Positions 1-11,276 of a DNA stretch of 64,000 bases are shown here, piece by piece; the stretch's first letter is position 1, and each line of letters opens with the position of its first letter. Origin of the DNA: Tethya wilhelma (Eukaryota; Porifera; Demospongiae; Tethyida; Tethyidae); the NCBI GenBank assembly GCA_964030475.1, contig CAXIPT010000003.1, forward strand, positions 7,206,453-7,270,452. The letters are read 5' to 3'. The position numbers were made by a program, and so were the translations under genes. The notes below the pieces were generated by a model that ran no database searches, had not been told where the DNA came from, and saw nothing but the letters and a program-made list of their open reading frames with translations.

Positions 1-374
1 ACAAGTATAATAAAAATTTCATAAAAATGAGAAGTGTAGGAATGGGCAGTGCAGTAAAAAGCAATGAAACAAGGTAAGTCTCTGAATTTCGGCACATGAC
101 TACTTCATTTTTGTACCCAACTATCATACGTTACTGTGTACCTACATTCTACATGCTTGTTACTTTATTTAAATTAATCAAGTGATTGCTTGCATTGACT
201 CATGAGCCAAATGGCTGACGATTATGATTGAATGATGGAATTAGAATTTGCAATTGACTCATGAAAATGAAGTAGTCATGTGCCGAAATTCAGAGACTTA
301 CCTTGTTTCATTGCTTTTTACTGCACTGCCCATTCCTACACTTCTCATTTTTATAAAATTTTTATTATACTTGT
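1..374. repeat. Foldback (MITE-like) element, family B copy 1
   Basis: The first ~110 bases reappear as their reverse complement at about 262-374, leaving a ~150-base spacer. The arms carry the phrases GGAATGGGCAGTGC and TTTCGGCACATGACTACTTC, which recur in four more places (37797, 45083, 50889, 52464). No coding capacity is seen. It lies in a DIS3L2 5' intron or just upstream of the gene. The left end coincides with the window edge, so it may extend further. Confidence 0.85.
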
Positions 375-448
375 AGTCAATTAGAGCTCTATGTCATACC
401 ATTGTATAAATTGTCTAGAAGTATACCTTTCTAATTTATGATCTTCAG

Positions 449-3400
449 GCAGGTCCAGTGGAGCCGTGGGTGGTAAGAAGAAAGAAGGAAAACGATCATC
501 AAAGCCAAAACCCAATATATTTGAAAAGATGATGGAGCCTGTGAGTGTGTGTACACGTACAGATGAATGTGTATACTTTAATGTTGATACTGTGCATACA
601 GCCATTTGAAGAGTACTGGAGTAAAGACAGAGTTCAAGAAGGCTTGGACAAAGGAGAGCTCATCAAGGTAAGATGGCGTCTTGTGACTAGTGCTAGTGAT
701 GGTAGTGGTGGCATTGAATGGACTGTGTGTACAGGGAAGTCTTCGTATCAACCAAAAGAGATCTGAAGAAGCCTATATTGATGACCCAGTAAGTCATATA
801 CTTCTATTGTATACAACTTTACGCAAATATATGTAAATGCAAGTTACTTCATAATTGTCACAATGTGGTAATGTTTCCCCCTTTATGTGTATAGTTTGGT
901 GGTCCAGATTATTTCATCTCTGGTATCCATGCCAGAAATAGAGCCTTGCAGAACGATGTGGTTGTTGTCCAAGTGCTACCAAGAGACAAGTGGATCGTAA
1001 GTGTTGATTAGTGCAACATAATGGTAGTTTAGTGTGAAAGGCAATACAAACTTCTAGATACTTTTATCATTTTATGGCAATACCTCTTATAGTAATTTTC
1101 TTTAAAAGTTTTTATTGTATGTTGGGGTGTTTGCATTTATACTGATGTACATAATTGTAAATGTACATGTACATGTATGTAGGTTGATAACAATGCTGAC
1201 CTTCTTGACTCACCTGATGGTTCTCAAGATGAGACTGATGTCAAAGGAGCAGCTGTAACATTATCTAGTGAGGAGGCTTTACCCACCACCCCTCAGAGCA
1301 GTAGCAGTCCTCCCATTGTGAAACAACCATCACCTGATACTCTAGAGAGAGATGGTGACCTTGCCCTTGGCAACATTCAGCAGCAGTTGGAGAGTGTTAC
1401 ACTAGAAGGTGGTGGTGAGGAACAGGGTGTCAGTGTAGCTGGGGCTGGTGTGAGCACAGGAGCTGCAATGGCAGGATCATCCCAAGGTGTGGAGACTCTG
1501 ATAGATAGACTGTATTGTGTGCCTTCCTCTGGGAGGTACAGCTCCCAGGCTGCCCCTAAGATTAGCAAGGAGGATTACAAGTTGTGTAGAACATGTAAGG
1601 TACATTATTAACCTGAAAATCAACCATTGATAGCATTATCTATAAAATTGATTGATGTTTATAACATTTCTATATTTTTTTGATATACATACAGGTTGTG
1701 TATATTGAAGAATTAGTTAATAGTCGTAGATGTGCTGGTCACTTAAAAGCTTATGAAAAAGTAAGTCACCCTATATAATTTATGTTAAACAGTGTTTATT
1801 ACCACTCTTGTGTCATTCTTACGTAGAAGAATGGTCTTGCACTATTGTCACCAAGAGACAAAAGACTCCCTCGAGTGGTTGTACCACTGGCTGACTGTCC
1901 TAAAGGTTAACCATTATTCATGCTAAATGGCTTGCGATCAATACCCTTTTATTAATGTTAATTTTATAGACTATATTCAAAATCTCAAAAAGTATGAGGC
2001 CACTCTCTTTGTGTGCTGTATCAACGAGTGGAATTTCAATCTACCATTTGCAACAGGGTAAGACACATGTGCTGTGTTGTAAAGAGCAAACATGTACTTT
2101 GGAAAAAATAATCTAGAAACTTTTCACTGACAAAAAAAAACAGCATTCTATTGTTCAGTCCACGAACACAATGATCATTAATACTACGAAAACACTTTGC
2201 ATTACTGCACGATTATACTTATAATATAATTCAGTATACTGGGTTATTATATTTATCTATCTGAACACTAAGTCTTACTCCAGCTTAATCAAATAATTTA
2301 CCTAAACTATAACTCATTTGGTCACTGCTCTATTATATAGGGTTTTATCACAATACAGTATAATTTTTTATAGTTTTTTGGTTTACTATTTGTTTTGTTT
2401 ACAAGATGATGCAGTCATCATCATTCCTTCTTCTCTGCCGGGAGGAGGTACTTGGCAAGGCTCGGGATCTGTGACTTCGACGTTCTTGGAATGAGCGAAG
2501 AGGGTTGATGTAGTTGTTCTGAATCCAATGCTTCTTAAACATCATGATCTTTCGAATCTTTTTTTGCTGCCCACCGACCACCAGGGATTGTGAAACCACC
2601 AGCCTTGTACTCACTGAACTCACTTCAAAGAATTTATTGGAAGTGTCTCCAAGGTCATCATTCATAGGGAAGAATACAGTTCCAACAAGTTTATCTGGAC
2701 TCAGTGTCAGACAGAGGGACAGCAGCTTGTTCTCCTCATCAGTAGATAGACTTGAATAGTTAGTCTTATAAGCTCGTAGATGTTTTATTTGAGCATCAGA
2801 GCCAACATCAATGCAAGTACAGACACAGTTGAAATAGTACATAAGTTTTGCTATTGGATCATTAGGGACAGTAGTTTTGGTTGTAGTATCCTTGATCGCA
2901 ATTTGTGTTCTTCCCATAACTGCTGCCATGATCGATTTGTTTTACTGTCTGACTTAGGATATGACTGCAGCTCAACTAACAGCTAGTTGTAGAAAAAAAT
3001 AATACTAAATTTATTGTATAAGTGTCTCAAATTCACTCATACTGTAACACTATAGTACTCAGCTTATGCACACGCTAGACTGAGAAACACAAGTAAATCT
3101 TTCTCTTTTCTTTTCATTCAACAACACGCAACAACCACTGACTGAACAGTAAAGATTCACATAAAAACCAAACCCAAAAACTAGACAAACCAGTTACATC
3201 AGAACAAGTCAAACCAGTTTAACCACAGCCTACTACACTAAATCCTAACCATCATGATCGCAAAACACAACTAAATAAACAAATACACTACTACATTACA
3301 AATGTTCATTCATCACTTACCTTTTTCCTTCAAGATGATGAGGGGAGCTCAATCATCAATTGAGGATTCTGTCGTCAGCTCATCTGACTGTGGGCTGGAA

Positions 3401-6400
3401 TGAGACAGACCATCAGCATTCTTGTTTTCAGAGCCTTTATGGTACATCATCTTGAAATTGTAGGGGGTAGATCAGCCCACTGAGTCAGACGGCCATTTGA
3501 ATGCTTCACTCTGTGTAGCCATAAAAGGGACTTGTGATCGATCTCCATGGTGAACAGCTGTCTGTAGAGATAGACATGAAACAACTCAAGTGCCCACACA
3601 ATGGCCAAACCCTCCTTTTTGATGGTTGCATACTTCTGCTCTCGGGGAAGGAGCTTATGGCTAGCATATGAGACAGGATGCTCGAGACCATCGTCACCAA
3701 CTTGGCTAAAGACGGCACCAAGACCACTATTGGAGTCATCGGTCTGCATACTAAATAACTTGACAGGATCGGCAACCATCAAAATAGGTTTCTTTACCAG
3801 GGCCTCTTTCAACACCTGAAAGGCTTGTTCACATTGAGCACTCCATATGACTTTGTCAGGTCACTTCTTTCGGGTCAACTCAGTAAGAGGAGCAACAATG
3901 GTGGAGAAGTTGGGAATAAAGTGGCGGTAATAACCAACCAGGCTATGGAAACTCTTCATATCCCTTTTCCGAGTTGGTAGAGGAACTAGCTCATTGACAG
4001 CTGCAATTTTCTATTCACTTTGAGGTTTGCATCTCTCAAACCTCGAAACATTTCAGCCAAATGTTGCAAATGCTCCTCCCATGAATTGCTAAATACGACA
4101 ATGTCGTCAATGTAAGCCTTAGAGAATGACTGGCAATCTCATCACACATGTTAATCATCCTCTGAAACATAGCAGGTGCACTGTGAAGATCAAATGGAAC
4201 AGGCCAAAAGGCATGGTGATTGCCGTCTTCTCTCTAGAACTGGCTCCCATTGGAATCTGCCAGTACCCCTTGGCAAGATCAAGGGTAGTGACGTACTTGG
4301 CTTTACCAATAATTTCAAACATCTCCTCAACTCGAGGCATCAAAACCAGACACTGAATTGAGTTGTTGATAATCGACACAAAATTGAGTGGTCCCATCCT
4401 TCTTTGGGACCAGTATGATGGGCAAAGCCCAAGGGCTCACTGAGGGTCCAGCTCGCAACATCTTATCCAGCTCATTCTTCACCATATTCTGGTATTCTGG
4501 AAAACATTGGGGGTCTTCCACATCACATGCTGACGGCACTCGGCACCCAGATTTTCGCCACAAACCTCAATGTCTGTCTCCTAACGTACTTCAATAGGGT
4601 ACAGGTTTTCAATACTGCTCATCACTGCAGTCTTCCTCTGTCATTGCAATAGAAAGCAATGTAGGGATTGGAGCATGCCACTTCTTCAGTAAATTGACAT
4701 GGTAGATCCTCTTCTCTTTCCTGTGATCAGGGATCTGGATCTTGTAATCCATAGAACTTACAGCTTTTATAACCTTGTAAGGACCATTCCACTCAAGTTT
4801 AAGAGAGTGATGAGGGTTTGGCAGGAGAGCTAACACCTTCTCTCCAACCTCAAAGGCTTGCTGATGTGTCCTATGGTCATACAGCTCTTTCTGTTGCTGT
4901 TGGGCTTTCTCAACCTTAGCTTGGAAATCTCAGTCATTTTGAGGAGCTTGGCTTGCATGTCTATCTTCACGAACCTCATTAGCACTCATCCACGACTCTC
5001 TGAGGACATATAGTTGTTGTTCGCTTGTCATGAGGTGCCACAAGAGACCACTGGATTTTCCCCATTTGAGTTGTTATATGGTCGCAAGGTTTGTGAGCAG
5101 GTAGGGCAAGTAATCATCCCAATCATTCTGGCCAGTGCCCACAAACTTACACAGCATTCTCTTCAATTTCCCGTTAAATCATTCGACTAGCCCATTGGTT
5201 TGTGGGTGGTATACGTTTGATGCATGTGCAAAAGGTCATACACTTCCTGAATCATGGGAGACATAAAATTGGCCCCTTGATCTCTTAAAATCTCCTCTGG
5301 AATGCCAACCACATGAGAACAGCAAAACAAACTCCCTTGCAATCCTAGTGGCTTCAGTCCTAGGCAAAGCAATAGCTTCCCGATAACGTGCGGTATAGTC
5401 AACAATAGTGGATATATAATGGTTACCTCTCTTGCTCTTTGGTTGGGGACCAACCACATCCATCGCCAACCTCAAAGGGTGACTCATTATTCGCATAGGA
5501 ATCATCTCAGCTCTCAGAGGCTTCTGGGGGGTACTTCGCTGACACACCTCACAAGACTAACACTACTCCATGACATCTTTGAAAATCATGAGCCAGTATA
5601 TAGTACCGTTGAAGGATCCTATCTTTGGTCTTGGTTACCCCCATGTGTCCAGCTGCAGGCACCTCATGGGCCAACTTTAGAACAGTTGGCTGACAAGCCT
5701 CTGGCAGGACTAGCTGCTCACTCTCTAAGGTCTCGTCTAGTTTTCCCCCTTTTGGCGTCCAAACATGATACAACAACTGGTCCCTGTACACAAAGTGTGC
5801 AGGCAGAATATTGTTCCAATGAGTTTGTCTGGACTCAGTGCCACACAGAGGAACAACAGCTTGGTCTCCTCTTCATCAAAGAGACTGGAGTAGTTGGTCT
5901 TGTTAGCTCCTAGACGGTTTATCTGGGCATCGGAGTCAACATCAATGCAGGAACAGACACAGTTGAAATAGTACATTAGCCTTGCTATTGGGTCATTGGG
6001 GACAGTGGTTGTTGACCCAGTGTCCTTGATCGCTATTTGTGTCCTTCCCATAACTGCAGCCATGATGGAACCGGGTTGTTTACTGTCTGTCAGGGTGTAC
6101 TACTGCAACTTAACTAATGATTAGTTGTATAGAAATGCTCTATTTATTGTAAGTTTCATGGGATGTCGTGGTATACATGAATATAATTGATTTAAAAAAT
6201 AAAATATTAGGCATACGCCGTGAATATGTGTTTGCACACATATACCAGGTACTGAATCAAGTGATCAAAAAATTATGAAAACTGGATACCATGATTGTAT
6301 TATTATTAACTTGAATCTACTATCTCCTCTTTTCCACACATTTGGGTTGTTTCATGTGTCCATCAAGGTCGCTGGTATAGTTTATTAGGCACAATCATGT

Positions 6401-9357
6401 TTCTATTCTCAATACTGCAGGAGGTTGGTGAGTACCTTGGGGGAGGTTGGTCAGATAGAGGCAGAGAGTGAGGCACTGCTGCTGGAGAATGGAGTTGACT
6501 TTCAGGAGTTTCCTGACGATGCTCTGAAGTGTCTGCCTCAAGAGCTCCCATGGAAGATTCGCCCTGTATGTCTGAGTATCATTGTCCTTATTGTTGGGTC
6601 AGTGACTGACAGGCTATCAATTGTATTGTAGGAGGAGATAAAGAAGAGGAGGGACTTCAGGAATGAGTGTGTCTTCACCATAGACCCTGAGAGTGCTAGG
6701 GTGAGCCGTTACGATTAGAAAATTTGATCAAATTCTTCTTACCCCTTAATTACGGCATGGATACACAAACACAGGATCTTGATGATGCTCTCCATGTTAA
6801 AGAACTTAGCAGTGGTAAGTAAGAAAGGGGAGTTGGTAATGTTTTCCTGCCATCAGCGGTAATTGTTAACAATTTAGATTTGTATGAAGTCGGAGTCCAT
6901 ATTGCTGATGTCAGCTATTTTGTGGAAGCTGATACACCTTTGGACAAGGTTGCCAGTGAGCGTGCTACCAGTGTCTACCTTGTGCAGAAGGTCAGGTGCC
7001 CCTGACATTATGAATGAAATGAGATCTTCTTTGTGTGTTCTGTCTACAGGTGATCCCTATGCTCCCAAGATTGCTCAGTGAGCATCTCTGTAGTCTCAAT
7101 CCCAATGAGGCGAGTGGGTCATGCCAGTATGTGATTGCTGGTATGGCTAACATGGTCACAATGTATTCATTTACGGGAGAAACTAACATTTTCAGTTGTA
7201 TGGCAGATCAATGGGAAGGGAGAGGTAAATATTGATACCTGTTAGTATGTTTTTAGGTTTGTGCTCTCCTGATTCCCTACCTCTGTTCTCCCTCTTCCAG
7301 CTCCAATCAGAGTGGTTGGGAAGATCTATAATTCGTTCCTGTGTAAAGCTCAGCTATGACCACGCACAGGTGAGGTTGATTAGTTGCTAACTAAGTTTAT
7401 CTGTGTCTGTGAACTTCTAAATTTCCCCACAAGCCTACCGTACAAACTCCCAATAAATTTTTACTGTGTCTGAGGACATCTTTCCTGGTTTAAAAGAATT
7501 TGAAAGAAATTAAAGTTAGTTACTCATTCAGATGATGATTGATGGAGCTTGGACTGCTGATGCCATACCCTCCATTACTGGTTAGTAATAGTGACAGTGT
7601 TCATATAGAGGTCAGTGTTGGTCTCTTGTACTAGGCTTTATACCTGAACAGATTGCTGCAGCAGTGAAAAGGTTGAATAAGGTATGTTTCACATGTAAAG
7701 AACATGTATTATTATGCCATTTTCATTATTCTCAATGTCAATTGTGTACCCATGATTTATCGATAGCTTGCTCATGTCTTGAGAAGGCAGAGACAAAGCA
7801 AAGGAACCCTGAGACTTGACCAGGTAAAGTAATCCCTGAAGTTTGGTCATCTTGTATAGACACTTACTGATTTGATGTTCTCTTTCTTTGCTAGCCTAAG
7901 CTACAGTTCATGCTGAACCAAGCTAGTGGTCTGCCCTTTGCCTACAAGGTCTACCCTCTGAGAGAGAGTAACAGGTATGATGATGGTATTGTAACAGATA
8001 ATAATATGCTAAGCCAGGGATATTGTTCCTTTTTTTTTTATCTTGAAGGTTGATTGAAGAGTTTATGTTGCTAGCTAACATGACAGTTGCCCGAACAATT
8101 TATAAGGCATTTCCAGAGTGTGCTATGCTTCGTCGTCACCCAAGACACAAGGAGAAGCCTGGAGAGTTCCTTGTAAGACCAGTGGCAGTGGGGCTGTGTA
8201 GAGAGGATGTCCATAGATGTTGTGTTTTGTGTAGGTTGCAAGATGTGCCAGTCTGGGAATATCACTGGACCTGAGCAGTTCAGCTTCCTTACAGGTGATT
8301 GTGCTCGTTAATGAGATTGCATAGTGATGTCATTGTGTGTTTGTTGTGTGACATTCCTTAGTAAACCCACAAGTATTTTAGAGCATGTGTGTGCATATAA
8401 AAAGGCCAACTGCACAAGTTGGTTAACTTACCTGGCACAGGGGATACAATGATCAAGCAGGTGGTTCCTCCAGGTGGAGACTTTGGCATTGCACTTGGCC
8501 AAGTTGAAGCTTGCGATCTCCCCAAACGTGGGAGGCTCGGGTGCGCAATTTTTGGTAGTGGGGGACTGCGTTCGCGCATCCCCCTTACTATTATGGTAGA
8601 AAATTAATGTGTACAAGTCTCTTTGTTATTTTAATTAATGTCTTGTTGAGTGTTCTCATGCTATTTCCCTCATCAGAGGTCTCTGCAGCAGTTTCATGGT
8701 CTGTCACCTGATGATGAGTTAGGATTTCTAGAGAAAATGGTCCTCGTATCGCTGTGTTCCAAAGTTATGCATGTAAGGTATAACATGTTACATGTATCCC
8801 ACTCACCTCCTTGTGTCTGTCTTCTGTTAGCTGGCCAAGTACTTTTCTCTTGGTTGCCTATCTGAGGGTGAGTCTCCCCACCACTATGCTCTGAATGTGC
8901 CCCTCTATACCCACTTCACCTCTCCCATTAGAAGATATGCTGACATCATTGTGCACAGGCAATTGGTCAGTGCACTAGGTAAGCCTCATTTACAGGTCTT
9001 CTCTTGTGTTTGTGGTCATATTTTAAATCACCAGCATGTTGTGTGTGTGACCATGTGTACTCACCTCACAGGTGAAGGGCCATCATTCACTCTGATAAAG
9101 GAGCAAGTTGGTGATCAAGCTGATCACTGTAACAAGAAAAAGAAAGCTGCTAAGACTACTGGTGTAAGTTATGCAATTTGATTCTCTATGTATGACACCT
9201 AATGTGTGTGTGTTTGTGAGCCAGTAAACATAAACATGATTGTGTGATTGACATGTATCAGCTGACGTATTTCTGTACCATTCTTGTAGGATCTCAGTTC
9301 TGAACTATTCTTTTCTGTGTTTTTGAAAGTAAGAATAATTATTACTTCATTAAGACA

Positions 9358-9424
<67 letters not shown>

Positions 9425-10925
9425 CACACAGGAGTGTGGGCCATTCTCTGGGAAAGGTATGGTCATCCAGATACTGGACAAAGCGTTTGATGTCATTGTG
9501 AAAGATCTTGGCATTGTCAAGAGGGTCTACTGTGATGTGAGTTAATGTACAGCAAACCTTGGCTGTATGTGATTGTGACCATTCTACTTATGCTATCAGA
9601 GGCTAAAGACAGAGAAGTACCGACATGAGAAGCTTGGGACACATAAACCACCACAACTTATACTAGAGTGGTCCAACAATGGACATATACCAATCAAGCA
9701 GGTATTCTCTATCGTCTGTACTTTGATTTGGTCGAGTATTGAAGTATTGAAGTATTGTTGATCATTGGCAAGCTCAAGGTTGTTATTTTTCTTGTGTTTG
9801 CACTGACAGGTACTGAAGATGTTTACCCCAGTAGATGTGACCCTCTCCAGCTGTGGAACTAAAGGCTTAGACTATGAGGTATCCTATCATGATCATTTCG
9901 TCACTGTGTTATTTTCTTCAATAATTGTCACTGTGTATATGTGACCTGTCAAGGGAAAACGTGCCGGTTAGGAAAGTCTGCGAATTTTGAGTTAGCTATT
10001 CCATGTATATCTAGGCCTTCCCAGGAAGCGCATATCAAAATTTGATGCGCATAGCTCAAGTAGTTTTCCAGATACAGCTCTTGCAAGCAGCCCTGCCTCC
10101 ACTCGTGGCTTCCTAGAAAAACGGTTGTAAAGTTGTTGCTAGGTAAACTATGGGCGGTCCGTATACTCTCCGTATCATAATTAGATCATGTACAGTACAT
10201 GCTGAATATTACCACAGCCAGCCACGTGGGGACTAAAATTATTTAGTGAGAAGCGAGTAGCTAGGAAAAAAGACCCAGGAGACAGATAATCGACTCAAAG
10301 AGGTAAGCGCTTGTCAGTAAAGAGATAGATTCTAGGTACAGTAAGTTCCAAGAACTAATATAAGCCTCAAAATAACCTGTACGCGATCACCGTACAGGGA
10401 GAGGCAATATCCACGAGTAGAAAGCTACTGTATGAAAGCGCTTGGATTAGACAAGCACATATAAAGCTTTAGCTTACCTTTCTGTCCATGTGCTGTAGCA
10501 AAATTTTGAGATTAGTCAGCTTATAAGTCAATAAGAACACCAAATAAAAAATCATTTTTAGTGGCAGCTGCCTTGCTCATAAATATTCGCTACGGTTTGT
10601 TGCACAGCATAGCAACTGTCCTCCGTGTTAGCAACTAAGTAAAAATGAATAAGGCTGACATTGCTGTCTATATCTCTGCAACAAAAGCAGCTCCACCCCT
10701 CAAATTTTGCGTGGAGCATGCTGAGATGTAGCGCAGTACATCTATGCAAGAAAAAAATTTCGCGCAAAAACGCGAATTAAACTAAAACCGCATTTTACTC
10801 CAAAAACAATAATTTCCTAACCGGCACGTTTTCCCTTGACAGGTCACATATACCTAACCTTTCTTTTATAGGCCACAATTTCACCGCCAACAAATCATGC
10901 CACTCAAAGTTCATTACTAGCCTAG
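449..10925 (+). CDS. DIS3L2: DIS3-like exonuclease 2 (DIS3L2), 5' end probably outside window
   Basis: A 3'-5' exoribonuclease of the RNase II/RNB family that degrades uridylated RNAs in the cytoplasm, independent of the exosome (known for the family). I trace about 29 exons joined by GT-AG introns, including 602-667, 895-996, 1183-1599, 1970-2057, 6421-6565, 6775-6814, 7301-7369, 8049-8172, 8831-8978, 9432-9536, 9810-9878 and 10872-10925. They give roughly 875 residues, close to the human ~885. Cold-shock-type text ([28 protein letters not shown]) comes first. The RNB active site follows as [15 protein letters not shown] with its aspartates (6632-6814), then [21 protein letters not shown] and [20 protein letters not shown]. 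An S1-like tail ends at TAG 10923-10925. The start codon is not visible. Intron 2058-6420 is swollen by insertions; the last intron holds an inverted-repeat element. Confidence 0.93.
2399..2929 (-). CDS. Small basic ORF with C-terminal CaaX box (176 aa), unknown family
   Basis: An uninterrupted 176-codon ORF starting [14 protein letters not shown], inside the large DIS3L2 intron on the opposite strand. The C-terminus is a basic stretch ([17 protein letters not shown]), then DDD and the last four residues CIIL. That is a CaaX box with terminal Leu, the type normally modified by geranylgeranyltransferase I (known rule). A prenylated, membrane-tethered product is therefore inferred. No GTPase motifs are present and I do not recognise the family. 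A second truncated copy lies at 5806-6063 on the same strand, and the two share flanking sequence upstream of the ATG. It could instead be the accessory ORF, or part of the terminal repeat, of the retroelement between them. Being intronless suggests a retrocopy or an element ORF. Confidence 0.5.
   Translation of the reverse strand: MAAVMGRTQIAIKDTTTKTTVPNDPIAKLMYYFNCVCTCIDVGSDAQIKHLRAYKTNYSSLSTDEENKLLSLCLTLSPDKLVGTVFFPMNDDLGDTSNKFFEVSSVSTRLVVSQSLVVGGQQKKIRKIMMFKKHWIQNNYINPLRSFQERRSHRSRALPSTSSRQRRRNDDDCIIL
3350..5805 (-). mobile_element. Decayed Ty3/gypsy-type retrotransposon pol, order integrase-RT-RNase H
   Basis: Read on the minus strand, the first part (about 5800-5150) is integrase. It has a zinc-binding portion ([18 protein letters not shown]) and a core ([23 protein letters not shown]). 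The gypsy-type integrase tail follows at 4836-4609 ([20 protein letters not shown]). Within about 50 bases reverse transcriptase begins (4563-4155: [24 protein letters not shown]), then RNase H (3819-3447: [22 protein letters not shown]). An NADGLS-type motif and a stop lie near 3360. Frames are broken by several shifts and stops, so the copy is dead. Canonical gypsy elements put integrase last; here it is first. No gag or protease is seen. Confidence 0.85.
5806..6063 (-). pseudogene. Truncated second copy of the CaaX ORF
   Basis: The first ~86 codons match the ORF at 2399-2929 ([45 protein letters not shown]). The match then stops abruptly and the sequence becomes integrase in another frame. 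The basic tail and CaaX box are missing. Similarity also extends upstream of the ATG to about 6150. The copy has been cut by the retroelement, or is the remnant of a terminal direct repeat. Confidence 0.65.
7110..7179 (+). other. Non-canonical GC-AG intron of DIS3L2
   Basis: Exon 7050-7109 ends CCCAATGAG and is followed by GCGAGT. The next exon starts at 7180 (AAACTAACATTTTC). Splicing with a GC donor gives [13 protein letters not shown], matching the DIS3L2 family. No GT donor in this stretch gives that reading. Confidence 0.7.
8424..8586 (+). ncRNA. U1 snRNA-like gene in a DIS3L2 intron
   Basis: About 163 nt, against 164 in human. It starts with ACTTACCTG, the 5'-splice-site pairing sequence, at 8426. 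Stem-loop I text is GGTGGTTCCTCC and the stem-loop II loop is CATTGCAC, the U1A-binding core. A GATCTCCCCAAACGTGGGAG block resembles the U1 stem III region. The Sm site is AATTTTTGG and the terminal stem-loop is GGGGGACTGCGTTCGCGCAT followed by CCCCC. It lies in the intron 8295-8676, same strand as the host gene. The stem-loop I loop reads GATCAAGCAGG where vertebrates have GATCACGAAGG, so U1-70K binding may differ or the copy may be a divergent paralogue or pseudogene. Promoter elements were not identified. Confidence 0.88.
9358..9421 (+). repeat. (CT)n microsatellite
   Basis: About 64 bases of CT repeats with one TTT interruption, in the intron just before the DIS3L2 exon at 9432. It also acts as an extended polypyrimidine tract. 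Confidence 0.95.
9936..10852. mobile_element. 917-bp non-coding element with 40-bp terminal inverted repeats
   Basis: Bases 9936-9975 begin TATATGTGACCTGTCAAGGG and 10813-10852 is their exact reverse complement. The interior has no credible ORF. It sits wholly inside the last DIS3L2 intron, and removing it leaves a clean intron between exons 9810-9878 and 10872-10925. The outermost bases are TATA at both ends, consistent with a TA-targeting element. It looks like a non-autonomous DNA transposon. Confidence 0.85.
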
Positions 10926-11276
10926 ATATGATGTACTGTTTTATTATGGTGATATTACGTTTCAAATTTTCAAACAAAGAAACTATTATGTATAAATTAT
11001 AATGGTAGTTTTGTATATACAATACAAATAAGTTATTAAACAATTATACATCATCACATAGAGGAAATCAGGTGATTTTTCCCGTCTATAGAATTTATGC
11101 GTTAACTATGGAAGTTAACACACTGCATATAAATAGCCAGAGCTGATTACTTCGAACAGTACAATAATAATATAAGTTTATTTGAAAAGTACTGTATTGC
11201 ACAAAAACTCCATGGCACACAGATATGCGTATAAAATGATGTTATAATAACAAGGGTATAATTACTATAAATTGTT

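Noticed and set aside
9358..9421. CRISPR-like or other regular arrays among the tandem repeats
   Set aside because: All are simple microsatellites without spacers, in a eukaryotic context.
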